Shown: positions 45,542-54,999 of the stretch, one piece after another
Numbering within the stretch: position 1 is the first letter of the stretch
Layout of the letters: every line of letters begins with the position of its first letter
Source: Mannheimia sp. USDA-ARS-USMARC-1261
Lineage (GTDB): Bacteria > Pseudomonadota > Gammaproteobacteria > Enterobacterales > Pasteurellaceae
Assembly: GCF_000521605.1 (NCBI RefSeq)
Contig: NZ_CP006942.1
Coordinates: 310,001-374,000, forward strand
Direction: 5' to 3'
DNA: 64,000 nt
The notes under the pieces: model-generated
What the model was told of the DNA's origin: nothing
The model's input: the letters and a program-made list of their open reading frames with translations, nothing else
The model's database searches: none
Translations under genes and position numbers: made by a program

Positions 45542-45603
45542 ATGTTGAAGTGGCTACAAAGAAAAAACAGATAGGGGCTTTGTAGTTTTGCCCACTTCAA
45601 CAT
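45542..45603. repeat. Long nested inverted repeat between psd and comEA
   Basis: ATGTTGAAGTGG (45542-45553) pairs with CCACTTCAACAT (45592-45603), and just inside CTACAAAG (45554-45561) pairs with CTTTGTAG (45578-45585). This gives a 20-bp interrupted stem over 62 bases. It lies 3' of comEA and may terminate it; without a clean T-run it could also be a small inserted element or RNA. Confidence 0.6.
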
Positions 45604-45625
45604 ATCCTTGGCTGCTACTAAAACC

Positions 45626-45970
45626 TTACTCTAAAACAATATTAGCTCGATTTTTCTCTAAGGTTGCTTGCCCGATGCCGGATACTTCGGTTAGCTGTTC
45701 CACGCTTTTGAAATTGCCGTTTTTGGTACGGTAATCGACAATTGCTTGGGCTTTTTTGGCACCGATGCCAACTAATTTATCTTGAATTTCCGCAGCTGTT
45801 GCAGTGTTGATATTGACCGTATTAGTACTGGTTTGAATTTGAGTAGTCGTTTGCTCCACCTCTTGCGCAGGTACTGTTTCTGCCACTTTAGCGGTTTCAG
45901 CGGTTTGTGCCAAGCTGTAAGAAGACAAACCCAGTAACAAACTTAAACTTAGTGCTTTGATGATTTTCAT
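45626..45970 (-). CDS. comEA: ComEA-family helix-hairpin-helix DNA-binding competence protein
   Basis: Periplasmic DNA-binding protein that helps pull transforming DNA through the outer membrane. The 114 residues have a signal peptide (1-21, cut after SLA), a Thr/Gln-rich linker, and a double helix-hairpin-helix domain (about 52-112; NINTATAAEIQDKLVGIGAK and TEVSGIGQATLEKNRANI). Dense uptake signals and a CRP-S type site (46048-46069) about 80 bases upstream fit membership of the Sxy/CRP competence regulon. Confidence 0.9.
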   Translation of the reverse strand: MKIIKALSLSLLLGLSSYSLAQTAETAKVAETVPAQEVEQTTTQIQTSTNTVNINTATAAEIQDKLVGIGAKKAQAIVDYRTKNGNFKSVEQLTEVSGIGQATLEKNRANIVLE

Positions 45971-46047
45971 AGGCTTTCCTTTTGGTTGTGAAAATTCGAG
46001 GAGAAGAGTAAAAGTGAATTAAAATGACGGCAAGTAGCAAAAATGAA

Positions 46048-46069
46048 TTTTTCGACACAGATCGAAAAA
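46048..46069 (-). promoter_or_regulatory. CRP-S (Sxy-dependent) type competence site upstream of comEA
   Basis: TTTTTCGA, six bases (CACAGA), TCGAAAAA: an exact inverted repeat with CRP spacing but C-G at the core positions, as in Pasteurellaceae CRP-S sites (consensus half TTTTGCGA). It is centred 88 bases before the comEA start. Confidence 0.75.
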
Positions 46070-46260
46070 ATAGAAAAAGCTAAACTTATTAGCTTGCATT
46101 TGGTCTGAAATTAAGCGAGATTACAACAATTTGCAAAAAATTTATGAAAAATGACCGCTATATTGTGTAAATTTATTCAAATAAATTCAAATAAACCGTG
46201 AATTGATTTAGAATAACGACATTTTTATATGAATTAACTCCCATTATTTTTGGAATAAAT

Positions 46261-47589
46261 ATGACACAAAATAACTTTCGTAAAGAGCCTGTTTTTGGCG
46301 AACCTTTAACTCCTACTCAAGAAAATGAAAAGGTAGAGTCAGCTCAAATAGAATCTCAACATAACAATAAACCTTATGTTTCTCTACATTCAACAAAAGC
46401 ACCTGCTCATACATTTACGCCAATTATGAAAAGACCTGATGCGACAGTGGAAGATAAAACAGCAGATGTATTTACAGCTAAATCAACAAAAGAATTTCAA
46501 TTTACCCCTAGCTCAGAGAATACGGAGAGAGTATTGAATGATGTGGAAGAAAATATCTCTGTAGAAACTACATCAGCAATAACGACTAAACCTATTGAAA
46601 TAAGTGAAAAAGTAGAACCTGAAGCGGTTAAGCCTGCTCAAGAAAGTTTTACTACTGAGCGTATTATTCCAAATGCAGCAGCAACTGCAGCAGGGGCAAC
46701 CTTAGCAGCTACGGCAGCTGTGGCGACTGCAAAAACAAAAGATATTAAAGCGAAAATGCCACCTAAAACACGTCGTTTATTATTAGTAGCATTATTAGGT
46801 TTAGCATTATTAGTGTTATTTTTCCTATTAAAACCAAGTACGCCTGAAACGGTGGAAGAGTTGCAATCGCAACAAGGTGGTAGTTTACCAATTGAGTTCC
46901 GTCCGGTAGATGAGGCAGAAGCAAAACGAGCGGAAGAACAAGCTCGTGCGGAGCAAGAAGCAGCTAAAGCACAAGAACAGGCTCAAGCTCAAGAAACTCA
47001 GTCGCAAGCACAACAAGAGGCAACAGCTGCAGTAGCACCAAGTCAAACTGAACAACTGGCTTCTAATCAAGTGCAAAATAATCAGCCACAGGCAACACAA
47101 GCTCCTGTTGCTGAGCAACCTGTAGCAGTTAAGCCTGTTCAGAATAAACCTGTAGTTGCACAGCCTGCAATCAAGCCAAAAACAGAGGGTAGCGTAATAT
47201 TCCAACCTGAAACTACTCCAAAACAGCAGCCTAAAGCTGAGCGTGTTGTAGTACAGGCACAAAAAGAGCCGGCAAAAGTAGTGGCTAAACCGGCAGAAAA
47301 AGTACCTGTAAAATCTGAAGTAGCTAAAACAAATACAGCTTCGGCAGCAGTATCTACTAAAACAATGACAGTGCCAAAAGGTGTATCGTTAATGCAGGTA
47401 TTCCGTGATAATAATTTAAATATCTCAGATGTGAATGCGATGAGTAAAGTAAATAATGTAGTAAGTAATTTAAAAGTGGGTGAACGAGTAACTGTTCATT
47501 TAGATAAAAATAACCGTGTGGTTGAAATGAGCATTGGCTCAGGTGGTAAATTTACACGCCAAGCAAACGGTAGCTATACTTTTAAATAA
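46261..47589 (+). CDS. oapA: Opacity-associated protein A (OapA) homologue
   Basis: Cell-envelope protein associated in Haemophilus influenzae with colony opacity and colonisation. The 442 residues comprise a polar N-terminal region (1-165), a single membrane helix (about 175-193, LLLVALLGLALLVLFFLLK), a long Gln/Ala/Glu/Pro-rich periplasmic linker, and the C-terminal OapA LysM-like domain (about 365-442, TMTVPKGVSLMQVFRDNNLN), shared with E. coli YtfB. oapB follows after a partial terminator hairpin, the same order as in Haemophilus. Confidence 0.88.
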   Translation: MTQNNFRKEPVFGEPLTPTQENEKVESAQIESQHNNKPYVSLHSTKAPAHTFTPIMKRPDATVEDKTADVFTAKSTKEFQFTPSSENTERVLNDVEENISVETTSAITTKPIEISEKVEPEAVKPAQESFTTERIIPNAAATAAGATLAATAAVATAKTKDIKAKMPPKTRRLLLVALLGLALLVLFFLLKPSTPETVEELQSQQGGSLPIEFRPVDEAEAKRAEEQARAEQEAAKAQEQAQAQETQSQAQQEATAAVAPSQTEQLASNQVQNNQPQATQAPVAEQPVAVKPVQNKPVVAQPAIKPKTEGSVIFQPETTPKQQPKAERVVVQAQKEPAKVVAKPAEKVPVKSEVAKTNTASAAVSTKTMTVPKGVSLMQVFRDNNLNISDVNAMSKVNNVVSNLKVGERVTVHLDKNNRVVEMSIGSGGKFTRQANGSYTFK

Positions 47590-47601
47590 TGAGGAAATAA
47601 G

Positions 47602-47622
47602 AGCAACGCTACAAGCGTTGCT
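47602..47622 (+). terminator. Hairpin between oapA and oapB
   Basis: AGCAACGCT (47602-47610) pairs with AGCGTTGCT (47614-47622), loop ACA, followed by TCTTTGTTTTT. Probably a partial terminator; the oapB ribosome site AAGGAGGAG follows immediately. Confidence 0.7.
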
Positions 47623-47645
47623 TCTTTGTTTTTAAGGAGGAGTAT

Positions 47646-48065
47646 ATGAACTTATTTTCCAAATCCTATAAATTTATTGTTTTGGCGGTATTAGTAGGCT
47701 CTTTAGCAGCTTGTACAACCGAGATTATTCCGCCTGTTGAGCAAGTTGAAAAAGTACAAAAAGTGGCAGAACCTGCTAAAACTGTGATTAAGCAGGTCGA
47801 GAAAGCGACAGAAATCAATCTATATCTTTGTAAAAACAATAAAAAAGTTGAGGTTGAACGCCAAAGAGTTACAAGGAATACAACAAAAAAAGAAACTATT
47901 ATGGTTAATTTTCAAGGTTCGACTCATCAACTTTCCCCTGCAGTAACCAAAGATGGTAAAAAATACACGAATATTCGCTGGACGTGGCACGAAATGCGTA
48001 ATGGCAAAGCATTTTTATATAATACAACGAAAAAAAATCTTGCTGAAAATTGTGTAAAACAATAA
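47646..48065 (+). CDS. oapB: Opacity-associated protein B (OapB) homologue, lipoprotein
   Basis: Predicted lipoprotein of 139 residues with lipobox SLAAC (Cys23) and a charged linker. Its C-terminal domain (about 60-139; EINLYLCKNNKKVEVERQRV, GKKYTNIRWTWHEMRNG, ENCVKQ) resembles MliC-type lysozyme-inhibitor folds, with paired cysteines. OapB is required together with OapA for the opacity phenotype in Haemophilus. The assignment rests on order and resemblance; the lysozyme-inhibitor idea is inference. Confidence 0.75.
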   Translation: MNLFSKSYKFIVLAVLVGSLAACTTEIIPPVEQVEKVQKVAEPAKTVIKQVEKATEINLYLCKNNKKVEVERQRVTRNTTKKETIMVNFQGSTHQLSPAVTKDGKKYTNIRWTWHEMRNGKAFLYNTTKKNLAENCVKQ

Positions 48066-48076
48066 CAAGCGAGAAC

Positions 48077-48149
48077 AAAAAGCATCGCTTTTTGGGCGTT
48101 GGCTTTGCCAATTGCAGCGAAGCTGTGAACAATCCTTACAAGGATTGTT
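48077..48149. repeat. Second chain of small hairpins, upstream of waaF
   Basis: Successive hairpins: AAAAAGC/GCTTTTT around ATC (48077-48093), TTGGC/GCCAA around TTT (48099-48111), CAGC/GCTG around GAA (48115-48125), and AACAATCCTT/AAGGATTGTT (48128-48149). It shares GCGTTGGCTTTGCCAA (one mismatch) with the reverse complement of the element at 2647-2734, but otherwise has different stems. Confidence 0.6.
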
Positions 48150-48174
48150 AATGATTTTTAAGAGAATTTTGCAA

Positions 48175-49212
48175 ATGAATATTTTAGTTATCGGTCCTTC
48201 TTGGGTGGGGGATATGATGATGTCTCATTCACTCTATCAACAACTTAAAGTGCAATATCCAAATTGTCAAATTGATGTAATGGCTCCGGATTGGTGTCGT
48301 CCGCTGTTAGCTCGAATGCCTGAAGTACGGAAAGCCATTTCAATGCCGATTGGGCACGGTTCATTTCGCCTATGTGAGCGTTATCAACTCGGAAAATCAT
48401 TGAGAAATCAATATGATATGGCAATAGTGTTACCAAATTCATTGAAATCTGCCTTTATTCCGTTTTTTGCGAAAATTGCAACACGTCGAGGCTGGAAAGG
48501 CGAAAGTAGATATTTCTTCTTAAATGATCTTCGCTCAAATAAAAATGATTATCCGATGATGGTTCAACGCTATGTTGCGTTAGCCTTTGAACAAGGTGCT
48601 ATTCCTCACGCTGAACAATTGCCGATTGCTTACCCTTACTTGAAAACCGATAGTCAAGAAATTGAGCAAACCAAAGCAAAATTTGAGAAGCAATTAAGTT
48701 ATGCGGAAAATCGTCCAGCTATTGGCTTTTGTCCAGGTGCGGAATTTGGGCCTGCCAAACGCTGGCCACATTACCACTATGCAGCACTTGCTAAAATGTT
48801 GATTGAACAAGGCTATTCTGTGCGTTTATTTGGCTCAAAAAAAGATGAAGAAGCTGGTGAACAAATCCGCTTATCTCTACCTGAAAACTTACAACGTTAT
48901 TGCTTAAATTTAGCCGGGCAAACGGATTTAAACCAAGCGGTAGATTTAATTGCCGATTGCCAAGCGGTTGTGAGTAACGATTCGGGGTTGATGCATATTG
49001 CTGCTGCCCTAAATAAACCGTTGGTTGCCCTCTACGGTCCAACCAGCCCACAATATACGCCGCCACTGGCTAAAAATGCGGTGATTATCCGCTTGATTGA
49101 AGGTGGGTTAATTAAAATCCGCAAAGGCGATGGAGCAGAAGGGTATCATCAAAGTTTGATTGATATTGAGCCGCAAATGGTAATAGGAAAACTCCAAGCA
49201 TTATTAGCATAA
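48175..49212 (+). CDS. waaF: ADP-heptose:LPS heptosyltransferase II
   Basis: GT9-family transferase adding the second heptose of the LPS inner core, at the cytoplasmic face of the membrane. The 345 residues begin MNILVIGPSWVGDMMMSHSL and carry the family segments GFCPGAEFGPAKRWP, SNDSGLMHIAAALNKPLVALYGPTSP and the late GYHQSLIDI. The ATG at 48175 is chosen because it gives the conserved N terminus. An in-frame extension to 48112 runs through the hairpin chain and is rejected. waaC follows. Confidence 0.95.
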   Translation: MNILVIGPSWVGDMMMSHSLYQQLKVQYPNCQIDVMAPDWCRPLLARMPEVRKAISMPIGHGSFRLCERYQLGKSLRNQYDMAIVLPNSLKSAFIPFFAKIATRRGWKGESRYFFLNDLRSNKNDYPMMVQRYVALAFEQGAIPHAEQLPIAYPYLKTDSQEIEQTKAKFEKQLSYAENRPAIGFCPGAEFGPAKRWPHYHYAALAKMLIEQGYSVRLFGSKKDEEAGEQIRLSLPENLQRYCLNLAGQTDLNQAVDLIADCQAVVSNDSGLMHIAAALNKPLVALYGPTSPQYTPPLAKNAVIIRLIEGGLIKIRKGDGAEGYHQSLIDIEPQMVIGKLQALLA

Positions 49213-49219
49213 ACTCACT

Positions 49220-49265
49220 ACAAGCGGTCGTTTTTGTAAATTTTTTTGTAAAAATCACCGCTTGT
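49220..49265 (+). terminator. Inverted uptake-signal pair between waaF and waaC
   Basis: ACAAGCGGT (49220-49228) pairs with ACCGCTTGT (49257-49265); A/T pairs extend the stem inward. It may attenuate transcription into waaC. Confidence 0.6.
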
Positions 49266-49276
49266 TATTTATCAAA

Positions 49277-50236
49277 ATGAAAGTTCTAATTGTAAAAACC
49301 TCCTCAATGGGCGACGTATTACACACTTTGCCTGCCTTAACTGATATGCAAAATACAATTCCTAATTTGAGTGTAGATTGGGTTGTTGAAGAAAATTTTG
49401 CTGAAATTCCGACTTGGCATCCTATTGTTAATAAAATTATTCCTGTCGCCATTCGTCGTTGGCGAAAAAATTTATGTAAGCGTTCTACTTGGATAGAGTG
49501 GCAACATTTTTTGCAAGAACTGAAAAGTGAGCAATATGATGCTGTGATTGATGCTCAAGGGCTTATCAAAAGTGCTGTGCTAGTTACTCGCCAAGCCTAC
49601 GGTAAAAAGTTTGGCTATGACAAAAACTCAGCTCGTGAAGGGCTGAGTAGCCTATTTTATGATGAAAAATTTGCTATTCCTTACCAACAGCACGCAGTAG
49701 AGCGAATTAGAAAATTATGTGCAAAATCATTAGGTTATACCTTGCCTGAGGCACAAGGTAATTACTGCATTGCACAATATTTTGCAAAAAATCAGTCGAA
49801 AAAGACCGCTTACGTTATGCTCATTCACGCGACAACTCGTGCGGATAAACATTGGAGAGAGGAGTATTGGGCGGATATTGTAAAAGAGCTTGCTAAGCAA
49901 AATATTGAAGTGCGGTTAGCTTGGGGGAATCAAACTGAAAAAGAACGAGCGGAACGTTTAGCTAAGGTGATGGGTAATGTTGTGGTTCTCCCTAAAATGG
50001 GATTAACAGAATTAGCAACGCAGATTGTGGGAGCTAAAGCGGTAGTGTCGGTGGATACAGGGTTAAGTCATTTGGCGGCAGCTTTAGACAAACCCAATGT
50101 GATTTTATACGGAGCAACCGATCCTAAATTAATCGGAGCTTACGGTCAAAATCAATATTATCTAAAAGCCGATAAAATGGAAAATATTAAACCTTTACAA
50201 GTACTAGAAAAATTAATGCCGTTGATTAACAAATAA
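49277..50236 (+). CDS. waaC: ADP-heptose:LPS heptosyltransferase I
   Basis: Adds the first heptose to Kdo of lipid A. The 319 residues begin MKVLIVKTSSMGDVLHTLPA, identical in pattern to E. coli WaaC. They continue with DWVVEENFAEIPTWH, IPVAIRRWRK, YDAVIDAQGLIKSA, and the GT9 nucleotide-sugar region SVDTGLSHLAAALDKPNVILYG. Together with waaF it builds the inner-core heptose pair. The ATG at 49277 gives the family N terminus. Confidence 0.96.
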   Translation: MKVLIVKTSSMGDVLHTLPALTDMQNTIPNLSVDWVVEENFAEIPTWHPIVNKIIPVAIRRWRKNLCKRSTWIEWQHFLQELKSEQYDAVIDAQGLIKSAVLVTRQAYGKKFGYDKNSAREGLSSLFYDEKFAIPYQQHAVERIRKLCAKSLGYTLPEAQGNYCIAQYFAKNQSKKTAYVMLIHATTRADKHWREEYWADIVKELAKQNIEVRLAWGNQTEKERAERLAKVMGNVVVLPKMGLTELATQIVGAKAVVSVDTGLSHLAAALDKPNVILYGATDPKLIGAYGQNQYYLKADKMENIKPLQVLEKLMPLINK

Positions 50237-50263
50237 TCATTGTTAATCTTTTACTGTGCTTGA

Positions 50264-50731
<468 letters not shown>

Positions 50732-50842
50732 TGGTTCTCCGTTGAGTAAGGCCAAACGTCTAAATTTTAATATTTAAACCATAAACTCCAGTCAATATGC
50801 CTTAGGCACATTAGATGAGTTTTGGATATCCTGAAGATTTAA

Positions 50843-51331
<489 letters not shown>

Positions 51332-51351
51332 TCGTTTAAGCAAACTTTTTC

Positions 51352-51382
51352 AAGGCTTCATCCAAATCTGCGATGAAGCCTT
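51352..51382 (+). other. Hairpin between rpsG and fusA
   Basis: AAGGCTTCATC (51352-51362) pairs over 11 bp with GATGAAGCCTT (51372-51382). No T-run follows (TACCC), so it is more likely an mRNA processing or stability element than a terminator. Confidence 0.5.
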
Positions 51383-51427
51383 ACCCTTATTAAGAATTTC
51401 AATTTAAACCCAAAAGGTAAGAAATAA

Positions 51428-53530
51428 ATGGCTCGTCAAACCCCTATTGAAAGATACCGTAACATCGGTATCAGTGCACACATCGACGCGGGTAAAACAA
51501 CGACTTCTGAACGTATCCTTTTCTATACAGGTGTTAGCCACAAGTTAGGTGAAGTTCACGATGGTGCTGCAACAATGGACTGGATGGAACAGGAACAAGA
51601 ACGTGGTATTACTATTACTTCTGCTGCAACAACTGCATTCTGGTCAGGTATGTCTAAACAGTATCCACAACACCGTATCAACGTTATCGATACTCCGGGA
51701 CACGTTGACTTTACTATCGAAGTAGAACGCTCAATGCGTGTTCTTGATGGTGCGGTAATGGTTTACTGTGCAGTAGGTGGTGTTCAACCACAATCTGAAA
51801 CTGTATGGCGTCAAGCAAATAAATACCAAGTTCCACGTATTGCGTTCGTAAACAAAATGGACCGTACCGGTGCTAACTTCCTACGTGTTGTTGACCAAAT
51901 CAAAACTCGTTTAGGTGGTAACTCAATCGCATTACAACTTCCAATCGGTGCTGAAGAAAACTTCAAAGGTGTTGTTGATTTAATTAAAATGAAAGCAATC
52001 AACTGGAATGAAGCCGATCAAGGTATGACATTTACTTATGAAGATATTCCAGCAGATATGTTAGATGCTTGTGAAGAGCGTCGTGCAATGTTAGTTGAAG
52101 CTGCAGCTGAAGCATCTGAAGAGTTAATGGAAAAATTCTTCTCTGGTGAAGAATTAACCGAAGAAGAAATCAAAGCAGCATTACGTCAACGCGTATTAGC
52201 AGGTGAAGTAATCCCTGTATGCTGTGGTTCTGCATTCAAAAACAAAGGTGTTCAAGCAATGCTTGATGCGGTAATTGATTACTTACCGGCACCAACTGAT
52301 ATTCCTGCAATTAAAGGTATCAATGAAGATGAAACTGAAGGTGAACGTCACGCAAGCGATGATGAGCCATTTGCTTCATTAGCATTCAAAATTGCAACTG
52401 ACCCATTCGTAGGTAACTTAACTTTCTTCCGTGTTTACTCAGGTGTAATTAACTCTGGTGATACTGTTTACAACTCAGTAAAACAAAAACGTGAACGTTT
52501 TGGTCGTATCGTACAGATGCACGCAAACAAACGTGAAGAAATCAAAGAAGTTCGTGCGGGCGATATCGCAGCTGCAATCGGCTTAAAAGATGTTGGTACT
52601 GGTGATACATTATGTGCAATCGATGCACCAATCATCCTTGAGCGTATGGAATTCCCAGAGCCGGTAATCTCTGTTGCGGTAGAACCAAAAACTAAAGCTG
52701 ACCAAGAGAAAATGGGCTTAGCGTTAGGTCGTTTAGCACAAGAAGACCCTTCATTCCGTGTTCATACTGATGAAGAATCTGGTGAGACTATCATCTCTGG
52801 TATGGGTGAGTTACACTTAGACATCATCGTTGATCGTATGAAACGTGAATTCAAAGTGGAAGCGAACATTGGTAAACCACAAGTATCTTACCGTGAAACT
52901 ATCCGCACTCGTGTTAACGATGTGGAAGGTAAACACGCAAAACAATCTGGTGGTCGTGGTCAATATGGTCACGTTGTAATCGACTTATACCCATTAGATG
53001 CGGAAGGTCCGGGTTACGAATTTGTGAACGAAATCAAAGGTGGTGTAATCCCTGGTGAATACATTCCAGCAGTTGATAAAGGTATCCAAGAGCAACTTAA
53101 ATCTGGTCCATTAGCGGGTTACCCGGTAGTTGATTTAGGTGTGCGTTTACACTTCGGTTCATACCACGATGTTGACTCATCTGAGTTAGCGTTTAAACTT
53201 GCTGCATCATTAGCATTTAAAGCTGCGTTTGCAAAAGCAAGCCCGGTATTACTTGAGCCAATTATGAAAGTTGAAGTGGAAACTCCACCAGACTACGTGG
53301 GTGATGTAATCGGAGACTTAAGTCGCCGTCGTGCTATGGTTAACGGTCAAGAAGCGAACGAGTTCGTTGTTAAAATCAATGCTGAAGTTCCACTTTCAGA
53401 GATGTTTGGTTATGCAACAGACTTACGTTCACAAACTCAAGGTCGTGCATCATACTCAATGGAACCTTTAAAATATGCTGAAGCACCGAAAAACGTTGCT
53501 GATGCTATTATTGAAGCTCGTAGAAAATAA
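51428..53530 (+). CDS. fusA: Elongation factor G
   Basis: Ribosomal translocase GTPase, 700 residues. G motifs: [18 protein letters not shown] (G1), [11 protein letters not shown] (G2 region), DTPGHVDFT (G3), [10 protein letters not shown] (G4). Domains II-V follow, with [17 protein letters not shown] in domain IV and the C terminus [16 protein letters not shown]. Only one fusA is in the window. Codon use is strongly biased, as expected for very high expression. Confidence 0.98.
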   Translation: MARQTPIERYRNIGISAHIDAGKTTTSERILFYTGVSHKLGEVHDGAATMDWMEQEQERGITITSAATTAFWSGMSKQYPQHRINVIDTPGHVDFTIEVERSMRVLDGAVMVYCAVGGVQPQSETVWRQANKYQVPRIAFVNKMDRTGANFLRVVDQIKTRLGGNSIALQLPIGAEENFKGVVDLIKMKAINWNEADQGMTFTYEDIPADMLDACEERRAMLVEAAAEASEELMEKFFSGEELTEEEIKAALRQRVLAGEVIPVCCGSAFKNKGVQAMLDAVIDYLPAPTDIPAIKGINEDETEGERHASDDEPFASLAFKIATDPFVGNLTFFRVYSGVINSGDTVYNSVKQKRERFGRIVQMHANKREEIKEVRAGDIAAAIGLKDVGTGDTLCAIDAPIILERMEFPEPVISVAVEPKTKADQEKMGLALGRLAQEDPSFRVHTDEESGETIISGMGELHLDIIVDRMKREFKVEANIGKPQVSYRETIRTRVNDVEGKHAKQSGGRGQYGHVVIDLYPLDAEGPGYEFVNEIKGGVIPGEYIPAVDKGIQEQLKSGPLAGYPVVDLGVRLHFGSYHDVDSSELAFKLAASLAFKAAFAKASPVLLEPIMKVEVETPPDYVGDVIGDLSRRRAMVNGQEANEFVVKINAEVPLSEMFGYATDLRSQTQGRASYSMEPLKYAEAPKNVADAIIEARRK

Positions 53531-53541
53531 TTTGTTTAACC

Positions 53542-53569
53542 TGAGCCATAGCAATAGGGCTGTGGCTCA
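53542..53569 (+). terminator. Partial terminator between fusA and tuf
   Basis: TGAGCCATAGC (53542-53552) pairs with GCTGTGGCTCA (53559-53569, one G-U pair), followed by TTTTTT, directly before the tuf ribosome site AGGAAG. It may allow partial read-through, with a separate tuf promoter possible. Confidence 0.65.
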
Positions 53570-53577
53570 TTTTTTAG

Positions 53578-54774
<1,197 letters not shown>

Positions 54775-54798
54775 TTTGATCTAGATTCAGTTAATATT

Positions 54799-54824
54799 AA
54801 AAGCATGCTGTAAGGCATGCTTTT
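54799..54824 (+). terminator. Terminator of the str operon
   Basis: AAAAGCATGC (54799-54808) pairs with GCATGCTTTT (54815-54824), loop TGTAAG, then further T's. It separates tuf from the 9-bp repeat tract. Confidence 0.85.
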
Positions 54825-54839
54825 TTTGTTAAACTATTG

Positions 54840-54947
54840 TTTGTATACTTTGTATACTTTGTATACTTTGTATACTTTGTATACTTTGTATACTTTGTAT
54901 ACTTTGTATACTTTGTATACTTTGTATACTTTGTATACTTTGTATAC
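54840..54947 (+). repeat. Twelve exact tandem copies of TTTGTATAC upstream of the autotransporter
   Basis: 108 bases of perfect 9-bp repeats, ending 52 bases before the autotransporter ATG. A degenerate thirteenth unit (TTTGCAGTATAC) follows at 54948-54959. Each unit offers a -10-like TATACT and a -35-like TTGTAT; for example TTGTAT (54931-54936) lies 18 bases before TATACT (54955-54960). Because the tract lies upstream of the real start, copy-number change would alter promoter layout or leader, not reading frame. Confidence 0.95.
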
Positions 54948-54999
54948 TTTGCAGTATACTTCACTTTACTTGTATATAGCAATCTTAGGTAAATTAAGT

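Noticed and set aside
48112-48174. Longer N terminus for waaF starting at 48112
   Set aside because: The extra 21 codons cross the hairpin chain and do not match the family; MNILVIGPSW at 48175 does.
54840-54947. CRISPR-like array
   Set aside because: The 9-bp units are directly contiguous with no spacers and no cas genes are present; it is a simple tandem repeat.
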